NCBI GenBank assembly: GCA_913063435.1
Contig: CAJXYI010000026.1
Span: 1-38,687 of the forward strand
Length of the DNA stretch: 38,687 nt
Direction of reading: 5' to 3'
DNA from: an uncultured Actinomycetales bacterium
GTDB taxonomy: Bacteria > Actinomycetota > Actinomycetes > S36-B12
Below the pieces are notes generated by a model. It had not been told where the DNA came from, searched no databases, and saw only the letters and a program-made list of their open reading frames with translations. Made by a program: the position numbers and the translations under genes. This document shows positions 22,846 to 31,618 of this stretch, one piece after another. The first letter of the stretch is position 1. Every line of letters starts with the position of its first letter.

Positions 22846-23957
22846 GCCAGGACCTCGTCGACACTGACCACGGGCCGTCCGAACGCCGCTCCGACTGCCT
22901 CGTAGGTGATCTCTCCCGCGTGGGTGTTCAAGCCCGGGCGCAGGGATGCGTCACGGCGTAACGCCTCGGCCCAGCCCAGATCAGCCAGCGCGACCGCATA
23001 CGGCAGGGTCACGTTCGTCAATGCGTAGGTCGATGTGTGCGGAACGGCACCGGGCATGTTCGCCACGCAATAGAACAATGTGTCGTGCACCGGATAGGTG
23101 GGATCCGCGTGCGTGGTGGGGTGGGAATCCTCGAAGCACCCGCCCTGATCGATCGAGATATCAACCAAAACCGCACCGGGCTTCATCCGCGAGACGAGCG
23201 CATTAGTCACCAGCGTGGGGGCCTTCGCACCGGGGACGAGAACCGCACCGATCACGAGGTCCGCGTCGATCACGGCCTTCTCGATCTCGTAGGTGTTGGA
23301 CGCGACGGTCTGCATATGCCCCTGGTAGATGGCATCAGCCTGACGCAGCCGCGCGACGTTCTTGTCCAGAAGCAGGACCTCCGCCTGCATGCCCAGCGCG
23401 ATCGCCGCAGCATTCATCCCGGAGACTCCAGCCCCGATCACGACGACCTTCGCTGCATAGACACCCGACACACCGCCCATCAACACGCCACGGCCCCCAT
23501 TGGCACGCTGGAGACTGAACGCGCCGACCTGGGGGGCCATTCGGCCCGCCACCTCGGACATGGGGGCCAGTAACGGCAGTGAGCCATCGGGGAGTTCGAC
23601 GGTTTCATAGGCGATCGCGGTGACCTTGCGCTCGAGCAGAGCATCAGTGCACTCGCGTGATGCCGCAAGGTGCAGATAGGTGAACAGCACCTGCCCTTCG
23701 CGCATCCGGTGATACTCCTCGGCGATGGGCTCCTTGACCTTCAAGATCATGTCACCGGTTTCCCAGATGGCATCGGCTGTGGGGAGGATGCGAGCACCTG
23801 CCGCGACGTATTCGTCATCGGTGATCGACGAACCGATTCCCGCGCCAGCCTGAACGAAGACCTCATGGCCGTGCTTGGTCAGTTCCATCGCCCCGGCTGG
23901 TGTGATCGCCACCCGATACTCGTGATTCTTGACCTCGGTGGGCACCCCGACCTTCAT
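22842..23957 (-). CDS. ald: Alanine dehydrogenase
   Basis: A 371-residue NAD-dependent L-alanine dehydrogenase, the usual length. The N terminus is MKVGVPTEVKNHEYRVAITPAG. The pyruvate-binding and catalytic region includes LFTYLHLAASRE with the His, and APMSEVAGRMAPQ follows. The Rossmann motif reads VVIGAGVSGMNAAAIALGM. The enzyme interconverts alanine with pyruvate and ammonium. AGGAGG 5 nt upstream of ATG 23957 is one of the strongest ribosome-binding sites in the window, and a promoter-like sequence lies at 24014-24041. ald is not part of the M. tuberculosis gene order at this place (nudix is followed there by xerD), so it has been inserted or moved between the nudix gene and xerD. Confidence 0.96.
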   Translation of the reverse strand: MKVGVPTEVKNHEYRVAITPAGAMELTKHGHEVFVQAGAGIGSSITDDEYVAAGARILPTADAIWETGDMILKVKEPIAEEYHRMREGQVLFTYLHLAASRECTDALLERKVTAIAYETVELPDGSLPLLAPMSEVAGRMAPQVGAFSLQRANGGRGVLMGGVSGVYAAKVVVIGAGVSGMNAAAIALGMQAEVLLLDKNVARLRQADAIYQGHMQTVASNTYEIEKAVIDADLVIGAVLVPGAKAPTLVTNALVSRMKPGAVLVDISIDQGGCFEDSHPTTHADPTYPVHDTLFYCVANMPGAVPHTSTYALTNVTLPYAVALADLGWAEALRRDASLRPGLNTHAGEITYEAVGAAFGRPVVSVDEVLA

Positions 23958-23989
23958 CGCATCCTCCTGATCGCCTCACGGGCGCTAGG

Positions 23990-24016
23990 GATGCACCCGC
24001 CCGAGCCGGGTGCGTC
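23990..24016. repeat. Hairpin in the ald upstream region
   Basis: GCACCCG (23993-23999) and CGGGTGC (24007-24013) form a 7-bp stem with a 7-nt loop. Two further pairs outside it, across one mismatch, extend it to 23990-24016. It lies between the nudix stop and the ald start. It may end the pyrG-nudix transcript, or sit in the ald 5' leader if the promoter at 24014-24041 is real. There is no T-run. Confidence 0.45.
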
Positions 24017-24041
24017 ATACAACGTGGCACGACGCCGCCAA
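24014..24041 (-). promoter_or_regulatory. Putative sigma-70-type promoter of ald
   Basis: On the minus strand TTGGCG (24041-24036) and TATGAC (24019-24014) are separated by 16 bp, a fair match to TTGACA/TATAAT. It is the only such pair I see in the 100 bp before ald. It would give a leader of about 50 nt with the AGGAGG site near its end. Confidence 0.35.
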
Positions 24042-24057
24042 CTCGACAGGTCAGACT

Positions 24058-24735
24058 CTAGGGCACACTCGGAGGGGCATCCGCAAGTCGCCACATTGCC
24101 GCGTCTGCCGGCCGAAGGCAGCGCCAATCCCGGTCTCGGGCGGCCTGGGCTGCGAGGACTCCCATCACGGTCGTCGGATTGTGCAGGGCACCGGACAGGA
24201 CGAGATCGACAGCCTCATCGAGGGGCACCCACACCTGCGGCAGATGGGCCTCTTCGGCCTCACCCGTGGGCTCGCGCCCCTGCGGCAACGGCGTCAACCC
24301 GCGGGCGAGATAGCAGCGGAACGCCTCCGACGACCCTCCCGGGGAGTTGAAGTAATCGACCAGGACATCCCAGTGCTGTGCCTGCACGCCCGCTTCTTCG
24401 GCGAGTTCGCGTTGCGCCGTGACAAGTGGTTCCTCGCCCTCGGTGTCACGCAGCCCAGCCGGCAGTTCGAACAGATAGCCGCGCACCGGATGGCGGTACT
24501 GCCGGATCAGCAGGATGGCACCGGTGTCGTCGAGTGCTGCGACACCCACGGCACCGGGATGATCGATGACGTCACGATCGACGCGATGACCGTCGCGGAA
24601 GACGACGGTGTCGGTGCGCACACCCCAGACGTGACCGGTGAACCGCGTGACGGAATCCACCACCTCGACCGCCTCGGGTGCGGCAAGATCATGAACGTCA
24701 CCGAGCCACCGCTCCTCTTCCGCGGTCGCCATCAC
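24058..24735 (-). CDS. Nudix hydrolase, ADP-ribose pyrophosphatase type
   Basis: A 225-residue Nudix protein. The Nudix box is GLRDTEGEEPLVTAQRELAE followed by EAGV, with one extra residue in the first spacer as is common in this subgroup. The flanking LLIRQYRHPVRGYLFELPAG is characteristic of ADP-ribose/ADP-sugar pyrophosphatases. The likely reaction is hydrolysis of ADP-ribose to AMP and ribose 5-phosphate. It lies 6 bp after pyrG, as does Rv1700 after pyrG in M. tuberculosis, so co-transcription is likely. The start is GTG 24735 or the ATG that immediately follows. Confidence 0.92.
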   Translation of the reverse strand: MMATAEEERWLGDVHDLAAPEAVEVVDSVTRFTGHVWGVRTDTVVFRDGHRVDRDVIDHPGAVGVAALDDTGAILLIRQYRHPVRGYLFELPAGLRDTEGEEPLVTAQRELAEEAGVQAQHWDVLVDYFNSPGGSSEAFRCYLARGLTPLPQGREPTGEAEEAHLPQVWVPLDEAVDLVLSGALHNPTTVMGVLAAQAARDRDWRCLRPADAAMWRLADAPPSVP

Positions 24736-24741
24736 CGACTC

Positions 24742-26418
24742 CTACGAGGACGTTTCAGCCGAAGCGAGATCGATCTCGGCATGCTGGCGGGCGAGTGCCG
24801 CAGCCACCAGTCCACTGAACAGCGGATGCGCTCGGGTAGGTCGAGATCGAAACTCCGGATGCGCCTGCGTACCTACGTAGTAGGGATGCACATTCGCCGG
24901 AAGTTCCACGAACTCCACCAGGCGACCATCCGGTGAGGTGCCGGAGATGACGAGTCCGGAGTCCTCGAGCGCCGGTCGGTAGTCGTTGTTGACCTCGAAA
25001 CGATGGCGGTGGCGCTCATCGACGTAGGGAGCGGCATAGGTCTGCGCGACGATCGATCCCTCGAGGAGTTTCGCCGGATACAACCCCAGACGCATCGTGC
25101 CCCCCATATCTCGCTCGCCGGCGACGACATCCCGCTGATCGGTCATCGTCGAAATGACCGGATGCGGGGTTGTCTCATCGAACTCGGCTGAGTTCGCGTT
25201 GTCCAAGCCGACGACATCGCGGGCGTATTCGATAACCATGCACTGCAGGCCCAAGCACAGCCCGAGAGTGGGGATGCGGCTTTCGCGCGCGTAACGCAGC
25301 GCCCCGAGTTTGCCCTCGATTCCGCGAACCCCGAAACCACCGGGTACGCACACCGCATCCATGCCCGATAGGCACTGCTGCGCACCCTCGGGGGTGGCGC
25401 AATCATCACTGGCAACCCAGTGGATCCGAACCCGGCAATCCTGGGCGAATCCACCAGCACGAAGCGCCTCGGTCACAGAGAGGTATGCATCAGGGAGATC
25501 GACATATTTGCCCACGAGCGCGATGTCGACCTCGTTCGTCGGATGATGCACGCGGCGGAGTAGGTCACCCCAGCGTGTCCAGTCGACATCACGGAACGGC
25601 AGTCCCAAACGACGAACGACATAGGCGTCCAGTCCCTCTGCATGCAGCACCTTGGGAATGTCATAGATGCTGGGAGCATCGACAGCAGCCACCACGGCTT
25701 CTTCGTCGACATCGCACATCAGCGACACTTTGCGCTTGATGGACTGCGGGACGACGCGATCGGCACGCAGCACCAAAGCATCGGGTTGGATACCGATGCT
25801 GCGCAACTGGGCGACGGAGTGCTGTGTCGGCTTCGTTTTCAATTCGCCCGACGGGCCGATGTAGGGCAGAAGTGAAACATGCAGGAAGAACACGTTGTCA
25901 CGGCCGACTTCGTGGCGAACCTGGCGAACGGCTTCGAGGAAGGGCAGGGATTCGATATCCCCGACCGTCCCCCCGACCTCGGTGATGACGATGTCGACAT
26001 CGGCTGTCGCCATGCGCCGGATCCGCGCCTTGATCTCGTTGGTGATGTGCGGGATCACCTGAACGGTGTCACCGAGGTATTCGCCGCGACGTTCCTTGGC
26101 GATGACCGCCGAATAGACCTGGCCGGTGGTGACATTCGCCGAACCCTGCAAATCGGTGTCTAGGAACCGTTCGTAGTGACCGACGTCGAGGTCGGTCTCG
26201 GCACCGTCGTCAGTGACGAACACCTCACCGTGCTGGAACGGGTTCATGGTGCCCGGATCGACGTTCAAATAGGGGTCGAGTTTTTGCATGGTGACCCGCA
26301 GCCCGCGGGCTTTAAGCAGATTGCCCAGGCTCGAAGCAGTGAGCCCCTTGCCGAGGGAGGAGGCAACGCCTCCCGTGACGAACAGATGCTTGGTCGGTGT
26401 CGTTGACCTCGGCTCCAC
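24742..26418 (-). CDS. pyrG: CTP synthase
   Basis: A full-length (558 aa) glutamine-dependent CTP synthase. The N-terminal synthetase domain starts [20 protein letters not shown] and includes [20 protein letters not shown] and [17 protein letters not shown]. The C-terminal class I glutaminase domain has the nucleophile Cys in [15 protein letters not shown]. The catalytic His/Glu pair is in [10 protein letters not shown]. It converts UTP to CTP with ammonia from glutamine. The start is GTG 26418, 14 bp after recN. In M. tuberculosis two genes (the SteA-like Rv1697 and mctB Rv1698) lie between recN and pyrG. They are missing here. Confidence 0.97.
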   Translation of the reverse strand: MEPRSTTPTKHLFVTGGVASSLGKGLTASSLGNLLKARGLRVTMQKLDPYLNVDPGTMNPFQHGEVFVTDDGAETDLDVGHYERFLDTDLQGSANVTTGQVYSAVIAKERRGEYLGDTVQVIPHITNEIKARIRRMATADVDIVITEVGGTVGDIESLPFLEAVRQVRHEVGRDNVFFLHVSLLPYIGPSGELKTKPTQHSVAQLRSIGIQPDALVLRADRVVPQSIKRKVSLMCDVDEEAVVAAVDAPSIYDIPKVLHAEGLDAYVVRRLGLPFRDVDWTRWGDLLRRVHHPTNEVDIALVGKYVDLPDAYLSVTEALRAGGFAQDCRVRIHWVASDDCATPEGAQQCLSGMDAVCVPGGFGVRGIEGKLGALRYARESRIPTLGLCLGLQCMVIEYARDVVGLDNANSAEFDETTPHPVISTMTDQRDVVAGERDMGGTMRLGLYPAKLLEGSIVAQTYAAPYVDERHRHRFEVNNDYRPALEDSGLVISGTSPDGRLVEFVELPANVHPYYVGTQAHPEFRSRPTRAHPLFSGLVAAALARQHAEIDLASAETSS

Positions 26419-26432
26419 GGAGCGCCAGGTTA

Positions 26433-28313
26433 TCAGCGGCTGCGGGCGCGGCTGCGCCGCTTGCCCGGTGTGTCCTTCCCAGCCGGCGCAGACCCGGAGC
26501 TCGGCGCCCCATGGTCGCCACCATCCCGGTCTCCCGCTGTCCGCTCGTTGTCCGCTAGCGAAAGCAGTTCCTCGGCATGGGCCATCGCGGTTGCCGAGTC
26601 CTCCAACCCCGCGAGCATGCGGGCCAGCTCCCGCTGCCGGGATTCTCCGGCGACGGCCTCGACACTGGTCTGGGTGATCTGGCCGTCCGCGTTCGCGCGC
26701 ACGACCAGGTGGGAATCGGCGAATGCCGCGACCTGGGGCAGGTGCGTCACGACCAGGACCTGGGTGTGCCGGGCGAGCCGGGCGAGACGTCGACCGACCT
26801 CCACCGCCGCTCGTCCCCCGACACCCGCATCGACCTCGTCGAAGATCATCGTGGGAACCGGATTCCCTCGGGCCAGGACGACCTCGAGGGCGAGCATGAT
26901 CCGCGAACGTTCCCCACCCGAAGCGCCCTTGGCCAGCGGCCGTGGCTCATCATCGTCGTGACTGGCTAGTTCGAACCTGATGTCGTCGACACCGGACCGA
27001 TCCGCACTCATCGTGGCGTCACCAACACGCACCGCGAGGCCTTCCCCGGGTGGGCGTGGTGACACCCGCACAACGAGTCGCGCCCGTGGCATAGCGAGAT
27101 TCACTAGCTCCTCCGTGACGAGTTCCGCCAAGCGCCGGGCCGCTTGCTGACGAAGATCGGATACGCGACCGGCAGCAGTTCCCGCTTCTGCACGGAGACG
27201 GTCGATGCGCTGATCGAGTTCGATGACCTGAGCGGGATCGTCGTCGAGCTCGGCGAGTCGTACCCGCGCCGACTCAGCCCATTGCAGCATCGCCTCCTCG
27301 TCGAGATCCTCGACTCCTGCGAGCATCCCCACGCGACGCCTGAGGGTTGCCAGCCTGGCTCGACGGTTCTCGATGAAGTCCAATCGCGCGGGGTCCGCAT
27401 CGCTTGACGAGACGAGCCCGCTCAGGTCGAGGACGACTTCCCCGATCAACGTGCCGATTTCCTCGAGTCGGGCGAGCACGGCGGCGATTCGCGTGTCATG
27501 AGTGGCAACCGCTGTCAGCGCCGCCCGTGCCTGGGCGATCGAATCCAGCACGGCCTGCGCCTTACTCTCACCAACCCCATCGGTGTCCTCACGCAGCGCA
27601 CCCAGGGCTGTCTCGAGCCCCTCGGCGATTTGATCGACATGCGATAGTCGTTCTCCTTCGAGTCGCAGCGCCGCCGATTCCCCGATGTGCGGATCGACCT
27701 CATCGATGAGGTCGAGCGCCGCGCGCAGATCATCGGCTTCGCGTCGGCGTTCCTGCGCGCCCTCGGTGATCGAGGTGCGCAGTTGAATGCCTGCCTTGAG
27801 GTCGCCGTAGACACGTTGATATTGCTGCAGCGCTTCAGCAAGTTCCGGCCCAGCGAAACTGTCGAGAGCTTCGCGCTGATGGCGGTTGCTCCGCAACCGC
27901 ATCTGATCATCCTGCCCGTGGACGGCTACGACGTGATTCGCCACGTCGGCCAACACTCCCGCCGGAACCGCCCGACCTCCGAGGTGAGCCCGGCTCCGGC
28001 CTTCGGCATGAACGGTTCGCGAGACGATGATGGCGTCGTCATCCCATTGGCCACCCACATCGTCGAGGATCGCCTGCAATTGTTCACGCAGCTGCTGATG
28101 GCGAATCCGAACCACACCGTCCACCCGCGCCAACTCACTGCCCTGACGCACCCGGGACGGATCAGCACGTTCACCCCACAGAAGACCCAGCCCGGTCAGC
28201 AGCATCGTCTTTCCGGCGCCGGTCTCTCCTGTGATCACGGTCAAGCCCGGCCCACACTCGATCTCGGCGTTGACGATGACCCCGAGATCGCGGATGTGGA
28301 CCGATTCGATCAT
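26433..28313 (-). CDS. recN: DNA repair protein RecN
   Basis: An SMC-like repair ATPase of 626 residues. Walker A is [13 protein letters not shown] near residue 34, two long coiled-coil arms occupy roughly residues 150-400, the signature is [16 protein letters not shown] and Walker B is [14 protein letters not shown]. RecN acts early in double-strand-break repair. ATG 28313 overlaps the nadK stop (ATGA). An in-frame ATG four codons earlier (28325) is possible. A basic, Pro/Gly-rich tail of about 45 residues extends beyond the usual end. Confidence 0.96.
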   Translation of the reverse strand: MIESVHIRDLGVIVNAEIECGPGLTVITGETGAGKTMLLTGLGLLWGERADPSRVRQGSELARVDGVVRIRHQQLREQLQAILDDVGGQWDDDAIIVSRTVHAEGRSRAHLGGRAVPAGVLADVANHVVAVHGQDDQMRLRSNRHQREALDSFAGPELAEALQQYQRVYGDLKAGIQLRTSITEGAQERRREADDLRAALDLIDEVDPHIGESAALRLEGERLSHVDQIAEGLETALGALREDTDGVGESKAQAVLDSIAQARAALTAVATHDTRIAAVLARLEEIGTLIGEVVLDLSGLVSSSDADPARLDFIENRRARLATLRRRVGMLAGVEDLDEEAMLQWAESARVRLAELDDDPAQVIELDQRIDRLRAEAGTAAGRVSDLRQQAARRLAELVTEELVNLAMPRARLVVRVSPRPPGEGLAVRVGDATMSADRSGVDDIRFELASHDDDEPRPLAKGASGGERSRIMLALEVVLARGNPVPTMIFDEVDAGVGGRAAVEVGRRLARLARHTQVLVVTHLPQVAAFADSHLVVRANADGQITQTSVEAVAGESRQRELARMLAGLEDSATAMAHAEELLSLADNERTAGDRDGGDHGAPSSGSAPAGKDTPGKRRSRARSR

Positions 28314-29239
28314 CGTCCTCGCCATCCGGTGACCGGAAGGGAGAATTTCGCCACGAGTCGATCGGTGAACGTACCGGGAATGAGCCGGGCCAGCCGGACC
28401 GGCTGCGCGGAAGTGCGCACCACGATACGTGCGGCCGGTGGCACTTCGATGCTGCGCCGACCATCTGCCGAAAGCACTGCGGCAGTTCCGGAACTATGCA
28501 ATTCCAAGGCCACCACGCTGTGAGGGGACACCACGAGGGGACGAGCGAAAAGCGCATGCGCACTCAAGGGAACGACGATCAATGCTTCGACTTCTGGCCA
28601 AACCACCGGACCGCCAGCCGAGAAAGCGTAAGCGGTCGATCCAGTCGGTGTCGCGCACACGACACCGTCGCAGCCCCACCGCGACAGTGGCCTCCCGTCG
28701 ACCTCGACGAGGACGTCGATCATCCGTTCCCGGATCGTCTTCTCCAGACTCATTTCATTCAGCGCCCACGTCGATGCGACCAGGTCATCGCCGGTGAACA
28801 CCCGCACATCGATGGCCATCCGCTCCTCGACCTTCCAGGAGCGATCAACGACCCCTTGAACCACGGCGTTGATGTCCTCGCGTTCGGCCTCCGCGAGGAA
28901 TCCCACGTGACCGAGATTCACCCCCAGAAGAGGGATATCGGCGACCCGGGCGAGTTCCGCACCCCGCAGGATGGTGCCGTCTCCCCCGAGCACGACGACG
29001 AGTTCGCACCCGTCCGCAGCATGCTCATCTGTTGCGACCACCCTGGCTCGCACATCGTCGAGTGCATCGTGATCCTCTTCCGTGACGACGATCTCGATGC
29101 CATGTTCTTGCAGTCCACGTGCGGTTTGCTGGGCGAACAGCGCCGCCCCGCCGCGCTGGGCGTGCACCACGAGCAGGACTTCACGCTGCGCGGCAGCAGA
29201 CGCGGGATCGACAGGTGAGTCACTCGCCGGGTCGGTCAC
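28310..29239 (-). CDS. nadK: NAD kinase
   Basis: A 309-residue ATP/polyphosphate-NAD kinase. The catalytic GGDGT motif is in VVVLGGDGTILRGAE. NLGHVGFLAEAE, the conserved NEMSLEK, and DGVVCATPTGSTAYAFSAGGP follow, the last containing the family's substrate loop. It phosphorylates NAD to NADP. GTG 29239 overlaps the tlyA stop (GTGA) and the gene overlaps recN at its end. tlyA-nadK-recN is the common actinobacterial order. An actinobacterial NadK may also use polyphosphate, which would link it to ppk2 elsewhere in the window, but nothing here tests that. Confidence 0.96.
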   Translation of the reverse strand: MTDPASDSPVDPASAAAQREVLLVVHAQRGGAALFAQQTARGLQEHGIEIVVTEEDHDALDDVRARVVATDEHAADGCELVVVLGGDGTILRGAELARVADIPLLGVNLGHVGFLAEAEREDINAVVQGVVDRSWKVEERMAIDVRVFTGDDLVASTWALNEMSLEKTIRERMIDVLVEVDGRPLSRWGCDGVVCATPTGSTAYAFSAGGPVVWPEVEALIVVPLSAHALFARPLVVSPHSVVALELHSSGTAAVLSADGRRSIEVPPAARIVVRTSAQPVRLARLIPGTFTDRLVAKFSLPVTGWRGR

Positions 29240-30027
29240 GGTCCCGCCTCCACGGCCAGTTCGACCAGCGCACGGTCTGGTGCGGATGCATCAGCGCGCA
29301 GCCAGCAGAAGTACTCGACATTTCCGCTGGGGCCCGGCAGTGGACTGGCCACGATCCCGGCCGTGCCCCATCCGAGATCGTAGGCGACCGACGCCACCCG
29401 GTGCACACTGTCGATGCGAGCCTGGGGATCGCGCACCACGCCCCCAGAACCCAAGGCCTGCCTTCCCACCTCGAACTGGGGCTTGACCATGATCAGGAGA
29501 TCAGCTTCGGGCCGGGCGCAGCCCACGAGGGCAGGCAGCACCAGGGTGAGGGAGATGAACGACAGATCTACGACGATCAGATCGACCTGACCTCCGATCT
29601 CAGCCACCGTCAGGTGTCGCGCATTCGTGCGGTCGATGACGGTGACCCTCGGGTCATCGCGCAGTCGCCAGATCAACTGCCCGTACCCCACGTCGACGGC
29701 CACAACCTCGCGTGCCCCTCGTCGGAGCAGGACATCGGTGAATCCCCCGGTGGACGCACCGGCATCCAGGCACCGCCGACCCTCGACCACGATGTCCCCG
29801 AAGGCATCGAGGGCTCCCACCAGTTTGTAGGCCCCCCGGGAGGCATATCCGGGATCAACGGAATCGACGACGACAACGGCCGCTGCCGTGTCGACCATGG
29901 TCGAAGCCTTCAGGGCGATGTCACCGTGGACTCGCACCCGACCGGTTTCGATCAGTTCCCTCGCCGCTTCACGCGAACGGACGAGATTGCGGCGCACCAG
30001 TTCAGCGTCGAGCCGACGACGGGTCAT
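29236..30027 (-). CDS. tlyA: TlyA-family rRNA 2'-O-methyltransferase
   Basis: A 263-residue S4-domain/FtsJ-like methyltransferase. The S4 part (RRRLDAELVRRNLVRSREAA) precedes the SAM-binding motif CLDAGASTGGFTDVLL. DLIVVDLSFISL, containing a catalytic-type Asp, and MVKPQFEVGR follow. M. tuberculosis TlyA methylates 16S and 23S rRNA ribose positions and its loss gives capreomycin resistance. ATG 30027 has GAGG 7 nt upstream. A TTG five codons earlier lacks such a signal. Confidence 0.94.
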   Translation of the reverse strand: MTRRRLDAELVRRNLVRSREAARELIETGRVRVHGDIALKASTMVDTAAAVVVVDSVDPGYASRGAYKLVGALDAFGDIVVEGRRCLDAGASTGGFTDVLLRRGAREVVAVDVGYGQLIWRLRDDPRVTVIDRTNARHLTVAEIGGQVDLIVVDLSFISLTLVLPALVGCARPEADLLIMVKPQFEVGRQALGSGGVVRDPQARIDSVHRVASVAYDLGWGTAGIVASPLPGPSGNVEYFCWLRADASAPDRALVELAVEAGP

Positions 30028-30064
30028 GGGCCCACCTCGCAAATGTCCGTCGCACTGCGAACAC

Positions 30065-30478
30065 TCACGAAGCCGGATCGCCGAAGGACACCTGTCCCGT
30101 CGCGGAGACGGATTCCGATGACGTGGATTCGATGGTCTCGTTGCCCGCCAGGTCGCTTTCGGTCCCCAGAGCCTCGGCTAGTCGGGCGTGCACATCGGCG
30201 AACACCTCAACCTGCTCGGCGATCGGTAACCCCTCGAGATCCGCCAATCGCTCGATCGCAGCGAGCACCCGCGGATCTTCGATCGGTTCGTCATCGATTT
30301 GGCCGCCGTCGTGGTCCCCTGGCGTTCCGGGCTCATCCCGGTGGCCGACCGGGTCGTCACCCACCTGTGATTCCAGCCCGGTATCGATCGATTCGACATC
30401 CGATTCCGACACCGATTCCGGCACCGTGTCGGACATCACCGACTCGACCTGCCCGTCCGCTGGCACATCACCCAGCAT
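30065..30478 (-). CDS. Conserved small acidic protein upstream of tlyA (Rv1693-like position)
   Basis: A 137-residue, strongly acidic protein with no membrane segment or signal. Only a central stretch looks conserved among actinobacterial small proteins at this place in the tlyA neighbourhood: [22 protein letters not shown] and [15 protein letters not shown], probably two helices. The flanking parts are Ser/Asp/Glu-rich and likely disordered. ATG 30478 follows directly on the TAG of the AKKST-repeat gene, with AAGGA about 8 nt upstream. It may bind the basic tail of that protein, but this is only charge complementarity plus adjacency. Confidence 0.75.
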   Translation of the reverse strand: MLGDVPADGQVESVMSDTVPESVSESDVESIDTGLESQVGDDPVGHRDEPGTPGDHDGGQIDDEPIEDPRVLAAIERLADLEGLPIAEQVEVFADVHARLAEALGTESDLAGNETIESTSSESVSATGQVSFGDPAS

Positions 30479-31480
30479 CTAGGAGTCCTTTCCCGCGCTC
30501 GATGGGGAGCCAGACTCAGGGGTCGTCGTCTCCGACATCGTGTTAGACGACTGCGTCACAGCGCTCGTCGCCGCCGGCTTCTTCACCACGGGCTTCTTCG
30601 TGGGCGACTTCTTTGCCACCGGTTTCTTGGTGGACGACTTCTTAGCCGCCGATTTCTTGGTGGCCGACTTCTTCGCCGTCGACTTCTTCGCCGTCGACCT
30701 CTTTGCCGTGGACTTCTTCGCCGTGGACTTCTTCGCCGTGGACTTCTTCGCCGCCGGCTCCTTGACCGTCTTCCCTGCCGACGACTCCTGCGCAGTTGTC
30801 GTCGCTGGTTGCACAGGTGTTTCCTCAGCGGGCTCGGGCTTGCGAGTCTGCTCCGGCGCCTTCGCCGGCCGTGGCGTGGGTGGACTCGTTTCCGGCCGCT
30901 GTCGTGCTGCTGGAGGGGCGGAGGTAGCCGCAGCTGCGACGATCCCCGCAGCCGAGGTCGCCAGATCCCGGGCCACCCGCGCCCAGGGTCCACCCGCAAG
31001 TCCCGGGACCGCACCCAATGCACCGGTCACTGCAGCGATGCGCCGTGCCGAATCCACCACCGACGCCGCGACATCCGCATCGGTGACACCAGAGCTTGAG
31101 ACGCTTTCGGCGGCAGCGACGATCGAGGTCGTCGCCGCATCTTCACGAGCCTGCGCAAGTTCTTCCTGGGCGTTGGCGAGTTCGGTTTCCAGCCGGTCGA
31201 CGTGACGGCGCACAGACGCGAGTTCGTCCTCGCGGACGAAACCCATGCGGTTGACGGCTCGATCGACTTCCATCCGCACGAGTTGCAGCAGCATCTCGCG
31301 GTTGTCCCTGCCGGTCGTCCAGAGTTCATCGGCGAGTTCTTGCACCCCATCGACGACTCCCGTGGCATCGCCGGCGAGCCCCTGACTGACCAAACCGGCC
31401 GCCGCTTCCCGCGCTTTACCCAGGGTGACCTCACCAACCCCACTCATTACCTGCAGTGCCCCTTTAACGGCATCGAGCAT
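30479..31480 (-). CDS. Phasin-like protein with lysine-rich AKKST-repeat (histone-H1-like) tail
   Basis: A 333-residue, three-part protein. Residues 1 to about 115 form a helical, phasin-like domain ([36 protein letters not shown], then a coiled coil, [17 protein letters not shown]). A hydrophobic Ala-rich stretch and a Pro-rich linker follow. The tail has about a dozen pentapeptides of the AKKST type, like histone H1 and PhaF-type phasins. Such tails bind DNA or polyphosphate-like polyanions. Known homologues precede tlyA in other actinobacteria. ATG 31480 is preferred (AAGGGG 10 nt upstream), and GTG 31501 is possible. The tail is disordered and probably length-variable. Confidence 0.8.
   Translation of the reverse strand: MLDAVKGALQVMSGVGEVTLGKAREAAAGLVSQGLAGDATGVVDGVQELADELWTTGRDNREMLLQLVRMEVDRAVNRMGFVREDELASVRRHVDRLETELANAQEELAQAREDAATTSIVAAAESVSSSGVTDADVAASVVDSARRIAAVTGALGAVPGLAGGPWARVARDLATSAAGIVAAAATSAPPAARQRPETSPPTPRPAKAPEQTRKPEPAEETPVQPATTTAQESSAGKTVKEPAAKKSTAKKSTAKKSTAKRSTAKKSTAKKSATKKSAAKKSSTKKPVAKKSPTKKPVVKKPAATSAVTQSSNTMSETTTPESGSPSSAGKDS
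30600..30759 (-). repeat. Intragenic 15-bp tandem repeats encoding AKKST units
   Basis: About ten 15-bp units based on GCCGTSGACTTCTTC (plus strand) run head to tail. They diverge to the left, where Ser/Thr are replaced by Pro and Val. They encode the AKKST tail of the phasin-like protein. Uniform periodicity in the right half suggests recent slippage or unequal-exchange growth. Confidence 0.85.
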
Positions 31481-31618
31481 CAGTCGATCGCCCCTTTCCA
31501 CGTATGCCTCTGTGTTTGGTTTTCCTGTGTCACCGCACTGGTGGTGTTCCTCGGAGGTTGCGGATGGCTGCCCTCACCACCGATCATCGAACACCAGACA
31601 CCACGCTACCTCTCGGCG

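Noticed and set aside
24010-24936. Plus-strand open frame of 308 codons across the nudix gene
   Set aside because: It is a mirror frame of the nudix and pyrG genes, with no recognisable protein family or ribosome-binding site.
26419-26480. Possible pyrimidine-responsive attenuator before pyrG
   Set aside because: Only 14 bp separate recN and pyrG, and no C-rich start or hairpin is present.
29119-30546. Very long plus-strand open frame (475 codons) across tlyA and the acidic protein gene
   Set aside because: It is antisense to well-supported genes. Its amino-acid composition is Arg/Pro/His-rich as expected from a GC-rich shadow frame, and it has no domain.
30540-31205. Plus-strand frame rich in Phe-Phe-Ala-Val-Asp repeats that looks like a membrane protein
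   Set aside because: It is the complement of the AKKST repeats. Its hydrophobic look comes from the reverse strand of lysine codons.
31481-31618. Possible small gene or ncRNA between the HAD phosphatase and the phasin-like gene
   Set aside because: The 138 bp show no coding pattern, strong hairpin or recognisable promoter boxes.
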